Shown here in pieces: positions 20,338-31,699 of a stretch of 33,426 bases of DNA (positions are counted from its first letter, which is position 1; each line of letters starts with the position of its first letter). Below the pieces are notes generated by a model. The model was not told where the DNA came from. It saw only the letters and a program-made list of their open reading frames with translations, and ran no database searches. The position numbers and the translations under genes were made by a program. The DNA is from Zygnema circumcarinatum (lineage: Eukaryota > Streptophyta > Zygnematophyceae > Zygnematales > Zygnemataceae). The stretch is taken from contig CM074817.1 of NCBI GenBank assembly GCA_037447605.1, positions 249,409 to 282,834 of the forward strand, given 5' to 3'.

Positions 20338-22715
20338 TCAGCAAACCATCTTCCTTAGCTGATTCGTCAAATGGCCCGCCACAGTCATTCTCGGGGCTTC
20401 TGGAATGCTCTCCAGAGTGGATTGCGGACTCCCTTTCCCGCCTTGAAGCCCTCCGGAAGAGGAAGCCTCACTCAGACCCTTCACTTCCTCCACATTCCCA
20501 GGGATAACGCATTCCGCTCTCTCCTCTGTTAGCGTAGACTGACCTCTGTTTCCCTGAAGGGGCTTCTCCAGAATAAGCTCCCTCTTGGACGGAAATTTCT
20601 GGTGAGGTTCAGACAAAAAGAAGGGTCGAGGGGTCGTCTGCGCAGGAGAAACTGGCGGGTGAGGATTCATTGAAGGCTCTTCTTTCCCCTTCCCTTGATG
20701 GTTAGGCTCTCTCGATTGCTGAAGGAAGCGGAAAGGTTTTGTCAATGCAGCTGCGAATGGAGTGACATGGTTGTGCTCTCCATCCTTCTTGGGCGTCCCT
20801 GGGGGAGTAGGCATCAACTGCGAAAAACTAGGTTTAGGTGGCATAGCTCGGGGTGACGCTTGTGGGGAAGGAGTCCTTGGAGGAGAAAACTGCCCTTTTG
20901 GAGCAGAGAGCGCCTGAGGAACAGGATGGTGATGGTCTGCATACTCTCGTGGAGACCATGGAACGGGAGGTTGGGTGAAGGAGAAGACGGAAGCCTGCTG
21001 TTGATGAACAAACGGTTTGGGCCGACTTCGGGGTGCTGATTTTGGGCAGTGAGCGAGAATCCACGGATGTGTCAATATATCATCGATTGTCGCCCTTCTC
21101 TTTGGATCCATGGTGAGCATCTTCCTCACAAGTGATTTGGCCTCCGGGGAGATGACCTGCCACGGCTTCTTGAAGAAATCCGCCTCGCCTCGACACACTG
21201 CTGCAAATGTCTGTTCGTGAGTTTTGCCCCAGAATGGGAGAAATCCTGTTCCAAGGATACAAAACAGCGATTCAAGTAGTAAGAAAAAGAACAGCAAAAT
21301 TGGCACAACGAAATGCCTCACTCTTTGTAAAACAATTTTGCTATAGCAAACAAGAAACAAAAGAATGCAAATTTCTCTGTTCAAGCATCCAACGAATCTG
21401 CTACTATACGGCAACTGAACAAAACATTCAAAACCTCTCCGCAAGTAGTAGCGTCTTCTGAAAGGAAAAATCATTTCAGAAGTCGTTGGTTTACCTGAGA
21501 GTGCAGTGTAAAGAATAACCCCGAGACTCCATACATCGATCTCCTCATCATAAGGCCTTCTCTTTACGAGCTCCGGAGCCATGTAAAACGGCGAGCCAGC
21601 AAGACCACTTGCCATCTCTCCCGGTTTGACAACAACGGCAAGCCCGAAGTCAGCAAGCTTCACTTGCAGCTCTCCGTGGCCGTCATGGGGGACCTTTGAG
21701 AAAAGAATGTTTTCTGGCTTCAGATCTCTGTGGATTACACCTCGGCTGTGACAGTACTGCACTGCTAGAACCACTTGTCTGCAGCAACGAACGAACAGCA
21801 ATGAAACAGAGTAAGTTCCTGATTGGATATTGAACAAACGTTGCCCTTACGAGAGGAATTCACAATGCAGGAGATGCAGGCAAAGTACTTTTTTCAAAAA
21901 CAACGATCTGCACGATTGATAAGCTTTCCTATCACGTGAAGAAGCCAGTTGTAGTAAGGATGTGAAGATGTACCTGAAGATTTTGGCTGCCTCGGGCTCT
22001 GGAAGCCGCCGTTTCCGAGCAATATAATCGAATAAGTCACCCTCTTTGCATAACTCCATCACCAAATGAACTGCTTCCGAATCTTCAAACACATCCTTCA
22101 GCTGCACAACGTTTGCATGGCCGCCCAAACGTTCCATCACTCCAATCTCGGCTTGGAGCTCTTTGATCTCTTCCTTCTTCTGCATTCAGAATTAAAAAAA
22201 ATGATATCGATGAGTCCCCTTGAAAGGACCAAAACAAAACGAATCACAGCCTTGAAATGGCATATTCACGGCAGTAAAAGCATCAATCTCAATCAGCAGG
22301 CTACAAGAAAGCACTTCACACAAGACACTCCAGCTCCGATTGAACACATGGCATGAATCAATACCTTGAGATTCTCCTTATTTATGGACTTGCAAGCAAC
22401 GAGCTCCAGAGTTTTTCGATTCTCGCACTGTCTTACAACGCCGAAGTGTCCCCTCCCAAGCTCTCTCCCCAGCACATAGTGCTCCCTAATGTTCCCTGTC
22501 ACTTCACACAGTATTGATTCCTCCGGGCTGCGTGGGCCATCCTGCAGCCCAAGCAACAGAGATAGCTTCGGCACAAAGGCTCCGCCTTCTGACTGATCCT
22601 CCTCCATGGGAGCCGAAATCTCTAGAGGAACCGGCTTCCGCGGCGGCACCTTGACTGTCAACTTCTTGTCCGGAAAAACCGCAAGGGCCGTGTCTTGCAT
22701 CCATTCGAACCCCAT
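20338..22715 (-). CDS. PEPKR1-like Ser/Thr kinase (CDPK-related, no EF-hands)
   Basis: Protein kinase of the CDPK/SnRK superfamily, closest to plant PEP-carboxylase-kinase-related kinase 1. Exons: 22715-22365, 22179-21974, 21778-21495, 21245-20338 (stop); all GT-AG and in phase, 582 aa. Glycine loop GRGHFGVV (87-94), ATP-site Lys109 in ACKS, catalytic HRDLKPEN (202-209), DFG (229-231), GSPFYMAPE (247-255), then DVWSLGVIL and PFWGKT, the last shared with PEPKR1. The domain ends near residue 380 (HPWIL) and is followed by about 200 residues rich in Pro and Ser (SPPRTPSPQ, MPTPPGTP), likely disordered with several SP/TP sites. No EF-hands or junction domain, so it should not be directly calcium-regulated. 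N-terminal MGFEWM has Gly2 but is not a clear myristoylation site. Substrates of this family are not well established. Confidence 0.93.
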
Positions 22716-23062
22716 GGCACCTCCAGCGACGATCGCTCAATAACCTAACGCTTCACTGCTCCTGGTCCCCCCCTTCTATGCCCTAATAAAACCTCCTCTG
22801 CCTTCACTCTCCACTCTCCTCCACTCCTCCAGGAACAAGTGCCAAGTCTTAAACCTTCAGAATCCCACTCAACCACCTTCGTGTCTATCCCCCTTCCTCA
22901 CACCTGTTCTGACCTCTCTCCGTCTCCTCCAAGCGCCCTCCTCTCCCCTCCCTCTTTCTCTCTCTCTCTTCTCCTCCCAAAGTCCTGCAGGAGCAGCTCC
23001 AAATATTTGCAAGTGCCCACCAAACCCTTGGAGCCTGTGTCCTGCAGATCGACCCTCCCTCT

Positions 23063-23073
23063 CTGTATATAGG
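23063..23073 (-). promoter_or_regulatory. Candidate TATA box for the PEPKR1-like kinase
   Basis: CCTATATACAG on the minus strand, about 350 bases upstream of the kinase ATG and just downstream of the nearest G-box (23131). Spacing would put transcription start near 23035 and give a pyrimidine/GA-rich leader of about 320 bases. Confidence 0.45.
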
Positions 23074-24307
23074 ACCAGGGGGGCGGAGGGCACTTGGCGC
23101 CCTCCACAGAGGGGCAGACTGAGGGGGCGCCACGTGTTGGCAGGGGCAGCCGCGCCCGTACGTGCGGAGCGATCGCCGCGTCAGAGCGCGCCACGTTGCG
23201 GGGCCGGGGAAGGACCGCCGTGGATTTGGACCGCGTTACCTTTTTGGCAAGTGGAGGGACGGTCGCAGAGGCGTCGCAGAGACGGAAACAGAGGGATAGG
23301 ATTGGCTGACAGGAGTCGCAATACTGTCGCAGACGTCGCAGGGTTTGCGTCGCAGGAGGACAAACGAATTTTGGGTGACGTGTCCAGAAAGCGTCACGTG
23401 GTGCAAGGCTATTGGATGTTGGAAGTGAGTTCGAGTGATCCGGATCGTCGTCAGCTCTCGGGGACAAACTAACAAACTAATTTTTTAATTCCCTTTTTCT
23501 TTCATTAAAATTCATTGCAACGCTGCGCGCAACCGAACGGGCAGTTTATGGACCACCATGATAAAATGTTTCGGGGCGGACATAACGAGTAGAATATGGG
23601 ATGTCCACATTCGGGCAGATTGTAAAATAGTTTTTACCTGCCCATTTTGTTATTCAAAGGAAGACTTGTGGTACACGCCGCCCAGCGGCTCTCTCTGCCG
23701 TATCCCTAGAACGATCCTGAAAATTTTAGCTTTCGGGCAGGCACGCGGCAGCCAATCGGAGCGCAGCAATTGATTCTCGCCGCGGGTCGCGGCAGGACTC
23801 TCGTCAAAAAGGGTCAACGATTTCATGCCACGTGTAACCACAACCGTTTTTAGCACGCCACGCGTCCTGAAGCTTCATCGAACGTGGCATAAAGCGACAA
23901 ACGGTTATAATAGGTCGGTGGCTGTCGTGTTACCTGCGCTGTCCGCCAACGCGGCCCATAACGACAAACTCTCCTCGTAGGTCGGCAGCTGTTGTGTTGC
24001 ATGGCCTGTCCGCCACGCGTCCTTCTAGAAGCGGAGCCAGCTTGCAAGTGACAGGTGTCGGTTTGCGGTCACTGGCGGTTCTTGTCCCTATCGGTTGTGT
24101 GACGTCATTATTGCACGGCTGACGTCTTCTACTGGCTGACGTGGGGACATCTACAGTAGGAGTACAGTACTGTAGAGCCAAAGCCGGCTGTACGGTCGGT
24201 GACCGACCGACCGGAAACGGTCAACCGACGGCTCGTTTTCCCGTCAAAACGACAGCGACAGTTCGGTATTCTGACTAAGACATGGTCAACTAGTTTCAAG
24301 TTAGTCA

Positions 24308-24415
24308 TCTCTTTGACTCATAACATCACTTTGACTCATAACATCACTTTGACTCATAACATCACTTCGACTCATAACGTCACTTTGACTCATAACATCA
24401 CTTTGACTCATCAGT
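24308..24415 (+). repeat. Six-copy 18-bp tandem repeat carrying TGACTCA
   Basis: Unit of the form CACTTTGACTCATAACAT, about six copies, with one copy having TCGACTCA/AACGTCAC changes and the last one truncated. Each unit holds TGACTCA, the GCN4/Opaque2/AP-1 type bZIP site, overlapping TTGAC, the W-box core. At an 18-bp period the sites are not quite on the same helical face. Confidence 0.9.
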
Positions 24416-25655
24416 GGATTAACTCAGCCATTTATGGTTAACCAGCCATCGTGTCCGCGTGCTTCTCTATTGGCCCAACAAGTCAGCAGCAGGGACAGGC
24501 CGCCAGGGAGGGAGAGAGGGGGAAAGTGAGGGAGCGGACGCGAGAGAGTCATAGGCCGCGAGGGAGGGAGGGAGGGAGAGAGAGGGAGAGAGAGAGAGAG
24601 AAGGAGAAAGAGAGAGTGGAGCGAAAGAGAATTCTTCTACAACTTAGACTCAATTTGGAAGGTCCCTAAGTTTCATTGAAGGATTTGTACATCTGAGAAG
24701 GAGCACTTGAAAATACAAACAAAAAATAAAAATACCACATCATATGTAGAGAAGGTAAACTTGCTAGCCTTTTGGATTACTGTAATGCGCGTTCCAAAAA
24801 AAATGACAGCAAGTCTACGCGTGCAATCAAGTTGTTGTTGTTGTGTACGTTTCAAACAACTTCTCATGCCTAGGTTCAAACTTCATCTCTTGGCGGCGCG
24901 GGGTGTATGGCTTGGTCAGTGGCCTCTCTTCGCTTGCTTCACTGATGACCTGCATTGGCATTGTCTTTAGCTTTCTCCAATGACCTGCATTCGCACTATG
25001 TTCAGAAATTTGTTGGGGGGTGGTGTATGTATGTTTCATACTTGTGTCTTTTATTTTTAAGAGAGAATATAAAACAAAGAAGCATGTAAGAATATAGAAG
25101 AATAAGAAAGAAGAAGAATGTAAGGAGGCGCAAGGAGTAGCAACGTTGGTGTTTTCAGGAGGATGAGAGCAAACGGCAGGCGATGTCCGAGACTTATCCA
25201 ATACTTTTCTACCAATGAAATGAAGCCATGTCGTAACGTTTGCCTACGTGGCAGAATTTGGTTGGTCATTTCCTCCTTAGTTTGCCACGTGGACATTATA
25301 TGCGCTTTCCCATTGGTCGTCTGATCGACCGTACAGCTCCGGCATCTTTCGGGCTCTATGTACGATCTCGGTCACAGTTCTGTGGAAAACGCAACTGCTA
25401 ACTGGAAGTGATTCTCACAAATTTCGTACATAGATCCAAGTTTCTTGGACTGCCAAATTTGAAGACGGCCTTTTTTCTCCATTTGGGAAGCCATTGCGCG
25501 CCGAACAATCCAATCCCCATGCGCCACGTAGATACTTGTGTACACGTGGCGGGCTATCATTGGTTGAAGATACAGAAGTTTTACAATGGAAAAGGGTCCT
25601 GCTGCTCTGATAGAGAGAGAGCGGTGCTCTTGCAGGAGGCGAGGACAAGTCCGCC

Positions 25656-27298
25656 ATGGCTGCCCTGCTCCCATGCGCCGCCCTGCCATCCCGTAAAGCC
25701 TTCTACTTCTCCTCTATTGGAAATGGAAATGTGCACAGTGAGGAGAGGTTTTTGTCTTCGCTTCCTTGCACGGCCGCCATTTCCATGCCTGAGAGCTCCG
25801 TTGCAGAAAGCGCTGCCAGTTCCAGGCCTCCTCGCAGGTAATGGGTTTCAAGCCTCTGCTGAGTTCAGAATAATTTAAATGTACTTTAGAAAAAAAAACT
25901 ATGTTTGTTTTTTTGTTTGTGTGTTGTTGTTGAAGGGTGTGGCTGCCTAACGCACTTCAGTTTCTTGTTAGTGCGTTTCTGGTCTCGTCATGGAAATGAA
26001 TTTCACGTTTCCGACTATGCATTTCCATTTTTTCTCCATGTGCCACAGCCGCGCTTTGCCAGTCTCAGATTTCTGTGTACGGAACACTTCAGTTTTTTTT
26101 TTTTTTAGATTGTTATTTATTTTAAATAAGACTCTACAAAATTTTCTCGTTTAAAAAATTAGAAATAAAAATCGTCTTTTCTTGAGTACTTCTCTGAGAA
26201 GGAATCGGCAACAGCAGGTCCTGTGCATTCTCCTTGCCGTGTTTCAACGACTGTACGCCTGGTAAGTCATGATGGAGTGCCGAAAGAATCCAAGAGCCCC
26301 TCGATAGCTTCACATAACTTAGCTAGCTTACTAACCATCTGGTCGGCTACTTAGGAAGATAGACCAGTCAGCTACTTAGTTCTTCAGTTAGCTTGGTCCG
26401 TTAGCTAGTTATGGTTCAGTTTTGCTGCTGGTTTTCAGAGAACTCGTGCTTAGAAACATAAAAGCACACGGAAAGAATCAATATGCACGCTTCTGGCAGT
26501 TCGTAAAAGCGCTGTGTCAGAGGGCAGTACATTTTGAATCAGCAGGTGAATACAGTTGTGTTTACCAGGCTACTCTTGTGCAACGAGCAAGCTCGTTGAA
26601 TCACTCTTGTCTTTGTTGTGAAAGAAAGGGGGCATCACGCCTATCGTCTCCATCTGCCCTCTGTTGCACCTTTGGGTCTCCTTTATCCGTGAAAGAGTTA
26701 GAAACCTTGCAGAATCTGAGCTTAGGGGAATGGCATGCGAGGGTCGTCGGTCAGCGTCTGATCTTGCAAAGTATTGTTTTCAGCCTGCGCATGCACTAAC
26801 GCATACAACATAATGCGTTGAATCACGTAAAGAAGGGCCTGTGAAGATTGTTGGGAGTGACTTTGGATCACGATGTACTGCAAGAACGCTTCTCGGAGCT
26901 GTCGCTCTTACAACGCATGCAGAAATGAAAACTGTTTAAGGGTATTAGCAAGCCTATCTGCAAGCAATACATTTTCCGTTTGTTTTCTGAAGTTGCCTAT
27001 TTCATCCACATCTGTCGATTTGATTCTCATTTCCTTGAGTTCGTTCCACGTCTGTTTCAGGCATGTGCTGGCGGTTGCAGCAGCAGCAGCAGCCATGGCT
27101 GGCGTGAGCTTTTGCGACGTTCCTGAGGCGCATGCAGCAAGACGGAAGCCGCCTGAAGAGGAAAAGAAGAAGAAGAAGAAAGAGGAGAACAAGGAACTGA
27201 GTGGATATCAGGCCAAGCTGTTGGATTCTATGAAACGCAAAGACTCTTTCAAAGAGTCTATCAATGCACGGAAGGCAAAGGCAGACTCTCCTCAGTGA
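25656..27298 (+). CDS. Small thylakoid-lumen protein precursor with twin-arginine signal
   Basis: Two exons, 25656-25837 and 27061-27298 (TGA), joined in phase across a 1.2 kb intron; 139 aa. The ATG lies in a CGCCATGG context. Residues 1-60 are Ser/Ala-rich with few acids, like a chloroplast transit peptide. At the junction the sequence reads RPPRRHVLAVAAAAAAMAG, then VPEAHA before ARRKPPEEE: a twin arginine, hydrophobic core and AHA cleavage site, the layout of a Tat-pathway lumen signal. The mature part, about 55 residues, is very basic and acidic (poly-Lys/Glu, then KELSGYQAKLLDSMKRKDSFKE). It resembles a small plant lumen protein annotated as photosystem I subunit N-like (At1g49975 type) from memory; function is not established and I do not assign PsaN. 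Confidence 0.8.
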
Positions 27299-28465
27299 GT
27301 CCTTTGGCGGAGGCTCGTCCAACGCCTTCACAATTTCTCAGTGTTTATTTGCTATTGTTAAGATTTTATCCGAACAAAAAATTTGCGTAGTTTTCGTTCT
27401 TTTTCTTGGAATTTGATCAGATTTTTTATGTATTGCCTTAATCGACATAGCGTGTACCCTTAGTTTTTTTGTGCGCAGCCCGATTTCCTTGTTTTGAATT
27501 GGATTGGTTTGGTTTTGGATTAGCTCCATTTTAGCATCACAACTTGCGTTTAATTCGAAGGTTAGAAAAAAGAAAACCGAGCTCGGTGCATCTGCACAGT
27601 GAGCCGTGTACTAGAGGGGGCACCAATCAATGGCGAACCCAAAGAAAGTGAGGGCTGGCTTGCATCGAGAACCAAGAGAGAGAGAGAGAGAGAGCACATG
27701 ACGGAGCATAAGAGTCATAGCTTTCTTCTTCTTCTTTTTGCCTTGAGTATGGCTCACTTTCAAGGATTTCAGTAGGAGAAAAAAAAAAGTTTGCCCTATT
27801 TTGTACGCATTGTGCGACTTGTGCTCCCTGCAAAGAACACGTTTTTTCATCGACACGAACAAGGTCTGCTGAAAACAAAATCCCGTAACGAAAAAACGGA
27901 GATTGAAATGCTCTGTTTAGGTGCTTTAGAATAGAATAGATTTCGGAAGTTGAATCGGATCAAAGAAACAAGCCTGAGTAAAAATCGACAGCCAAACTTC
28001 CCTAAAGGAATCGGGACGGACAGAAGCCAAATTCCCATTAACTTTATCGAGGGGTTACACAGCCAGCCAGGGATAGGGAGAGGGAGAGGGCGAATTCGGG
28101 ATACCCGATGAGCATTTTCGGTGACAAACATATTTACAAATTAATACACATCTCTCCAAGTTCAGATGTTGCACAGTCACGAGCAAAGGCGCCTCTGCCT
28201 ACCTCCTACCTCCGTACCCATAAAAATAGAGAGAGAGAGAGAGTGAGAGAGAGAAAGAGAGAAAGACCTCCAATTCAGCCTACGCCACCTGGCCCATTAT
28301 AGCCTACCTCTTTATCTTTCAGCTGCCACACTCCTTTCCAGTTAACGGCATTTGTCCATCCCATTTGTCGTACCTCAACGAACAGCGAACCGCACAAGTT
28401 TCCGTTTTATCCGTTCACACACTCCCAGGCTCAAGGGCTCCCCTGGACACTCTAAGTAGTGAAGT
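27299..28465. other. Intergenic, 3' side of the lumen-protein gene
   Basis: Includes the 3' UTR of the plus-strand gene and short GA runs at about 27677-27694 and 28228-28266. No splice-supported exon or RNA gene was identified. Confidence 0.5.
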
Positions 28466-29030
28466 TTAAACTGCCTCTATGTCTCCCTTCCACATATTGA
28501 ATCCATCTGCAAACAGAGAAGTATAGGGTCAAAAAATAACCTTTTTCAGATATGCTATGTCGTAGGCTGCCAGGCTCCCGGGGCCTCTCTCTCTCTCTCT
28601 CCTCCAAAGGACTTGTAGTGCTAAGGAGATAAGCTGAACTCCAACTTCCAAGGCCGAAAGGGACATAAAGAAACTCTTCAACTCACTTGTTCCAGCCTGT
28701 TCAGCAATTAGCTGCATGGAATCACCAGTCTCTTCTAACCACGGAGCATAGGAGCATAGAAATGGCCCATTTCGGATGCTTGTCACTTCTGCATGGAGAC
28801 TATAGGAGAAAGAGTTTCAGTAGCCGCTTGAATTGCTCCTCAAAGATTCAACGCCATTGATATCCGAATGGCCAAAATGAATACGGCGGAAGAGTAAGGC
28901 GAAAGAGTAAAGAGCCGAGTGCATATTCTAACAGAGTAATATCCAAACGTTTCTTGACGTGACTTTTCCAGAAATAATCTTTACATACGCTCCCCTCCTG
29001 CTCTACCGAGGAAGGTGGGGGCTCCTCCAT
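28466..29030 (-). CDS. Possible small multi-exon gene, unrecognised product
   Basis: Two exons fit each other in phase: 28788-28687 (VTSIRNGPFL...APWLEETGDSM...AEQAG) with a CAG acceptor and GTGAGT donor, and 28506-28466 ending NMWKGDIEAV and TAA. A start region at 29030 (MEEPPPSSVEQEGS, then GTATGT donor) may be its first exon, but I could not find an in-phase connecting exon between 28800 and 28985. It begins about 165 bases downstream of the ADA3 stop on the same strand. No domain is recognised. It could be a real small gene or chance. Confidence 0.33.
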
Positions 29031-29196
29031 AACAAGAGGTCGCCTTTTATGGTGCGAATAAGCACCGCTTCATTTCAAAAATTCATTTAGATAAAGACTT
29101 GCCGCCACACCCTTGGCAGCACAAAAGAAAACCCTTTTGTTGGAGAGAAGACTTCGATCCAAGATGGAAATTGAAGAAGCTTGCGGTGGTACAAAT

Positions 29197-30555
29197 TTAG
29201 AACATGTCCAATTCTGTGAGGTCATCCATTGGCACAGCCAACCCCTCTTCAGGCAGCTCTAACCCATCTACCGGGTCCTCTGTAAGACCTTCCAACCAAC
29301 CAAAATCGTCCCGTGCAAGTACATCTCCAAGGTCCATCTCGCTCGTAAAGTTGAAAGCAGTCTCCACATCTTGTTGAGTTGAAACAGATATTCCGGTAGC
29401 AGGGAAAGGGACTAAGTTCTCAATGGCAGATGAGGGTTGTTCCATACTGCCCACATTCATTCCCTTCACATTTTCTCCTCCCAGAACCCCCCCCTCTTGT
29501 TCCTCTGTTTCTATGGCAAGGGGGGGCTCCCTAAAACCCCCATTCGCTTCATTACCAAAGCTTACCCCTCTATTTCTCTGTCGGCCCTTCGTCGTCCTAT
29601 CATGACTAATCTTCTCTGCAGCTTTTCCCTCCCCTCTCTCTCTCTCTGTCCTTTTCCCCACAGCTATGTTTGCCAGCTTCCAATCAGAATCCCTCTCTGT
29701 ACGCTTGCGTTTGACATTGCCAAGTGGGGCAACGATAGGTGCCTCAGTTATTACATCGTTGGATACTCTACCTCCTCCAACCTCAGCCAACCGTACAGTC
29801 TTCTCCTTCACTCTCTCAAGAGCACTACGGCTTTCCGAAGCTCTCCCAGACATTGTGAAACTTCCCGTCCCTCCCCCCTCCCGTTCCGCTTCCACTCTCT
29901 CTCTAGAATCTCCACGACGACCCGCTGCTTGGGCGGGATTTGCGTCTGCTTTTTCCAAGAAGGACAAGAGAAGCGAGAGGAGGAGGTACAGCAATGCAAC
30001 TCATTTAGAAGTTCTTATAGAGAAAGAAATTAGGACGGTGTGTGGGAACGCGGGAGAGGGTACTCCCATATCACCTTTCCACCTTTTCACCTTTCCGAAG
30101 CAAGTCAGAACACATGACACTACGTAACTTAGACACAAATGACGAGCATATACACAAGCATATATCCTGAGCGAGTGTGTGTTCAAGAGGGCCATAGAAA
30201 AGAAGCTCCTAAGTCATGAGAAGAGGTGCTGGAAAAAAGGTTACCTGACGTGAGACCTGCAGCAGCCATGGCAGCCTTGTAGCTGGAGAGAAGGGAGGAC
30301 TCAGTATCTATTGCTGATGTATCTTTCCCATTACCAAAGAGAATATCTCTCAACGCTTGAGCTTGGAAGCAGCTCCTCCCTCCCTCAAACTCCTCCCACT
30401 TCTTGAGAGCGCGCTTTGCAGCCGCTAAGGCAGATTGGCGCGCTCCTTTCCCGGCCATGGCTGCCTTCGCAGATGATCCGTTCTGCGCACTCTTGCACTG
30501 GAAAGGCAAAAGACACGCAAAGAGAGAAAGGGGGGGAGAGAGGGAGAGCGAGGGA

Positions 30556-30625
<70 letters not shown>

Positions 30626-31640
30626 GAGTGAGTGTGTGTGTGTGTGGAGACGGGGCGAGCGGGGGAGAGAGAGGGAGGACGAGCGAGAGAGAGAGAGAGA
30701 AAGATCCCGATGGAAAGCATTTCCTCGCAGCACCTGCCCTAGCATTTTAAGAACAAAACTCCCTGTCGAGAAGACAATTCTTCCATTTCCTCAATTTCAA
30801 AAAGTATGTTCAGAAGCCATGAAACCCCATATTCACATTGGCTGAATTCCGCTATGAAGTGCGTCAGACCAAACTGTGCACAAATATTTTTAGAGCTTAC
30901 CATTCGGCGTTCATATACAGCTTCCAAAAGTCTCTGCAAAGCGAGCCTTTCCCTTTGCCTGACCCTCCCCGCAAATGAACATTGTTTCATTCAGTCAACT
31001 CGCATTGGTTCACATGCACGCTCCGTAAATGTAAAAACAAAACAAACCCAAAAAAACAAATGGAAGAAATGGTTGAACATTTAAGGGTAGTGCGGAAAGC
31101 CGGATAAGTTTTATGTAGCAAATTCCATTCACGATGATGCAATCTCACCTCTCTTCTTCCGCACGATTCGATGCCATCGTCGTTTCCAAAGCTTTCACTC
31201 TCCTCTTTGTGCTATTCATCTGCCCACCCAGAAAATTTCCTTGTTCACCCCGTGATTCTCAAGATCTACTCGCCACCCTTGAAACAATCCACCATTGGAT
31301 TCAACAATTGCCAACCATTGGTTGGTGGCCAAGTCAGCCACAATGGTTGGTTGCAACAGTTGAAGTGGTCAAACTAGCGATGATGCCGAAACGAATCTTC
31401 TCGAAACGAATTTGAATATTCTTGGGTTCCCTCAGTTTCAACTTCTGGAAAACTTCTGGCAAAAGATGCTGCTTTATAAGAGCTCTTACCTCTTGTCGAA
31501 GCTCTACTTGAAGCTGCCTCAATTGTATGCACAATTCATCATCTTCCCTTTGTGCCACGTTGGGCTGCTCAGCCCCCCCCAAACGAGGGAGGGATTGTGA
31601 GACTCATACATCACATGTTGGTTTCAATCATCTCTCTCTC

Positions 31641-31699
<59 letters not shown>

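Larger units (their letters stand above)
22716..25655. promoter_or_regulatory. Divergent promoter region between the kinase and lumen-protein genes
   Basis: 2.9 kb between two head-to-head start codons. CACGTG cores at 23131, 23395, 23829, 25286 and 25543, plus related CCACGCGT/CCACGT sites near 23190, 23858 and 24014 and TGACGTCA-like sites near 24100-24125. CCAAT/ATTGG motifs sit beside the 25240-25560 group, which lies just upstream of the plus-strand gene. The left group (23100-24150) probably serves the kinase. No additional coding exon was found; 24500-24630 is a GA-rich low-complexity stretch. Confidence 0.6.
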
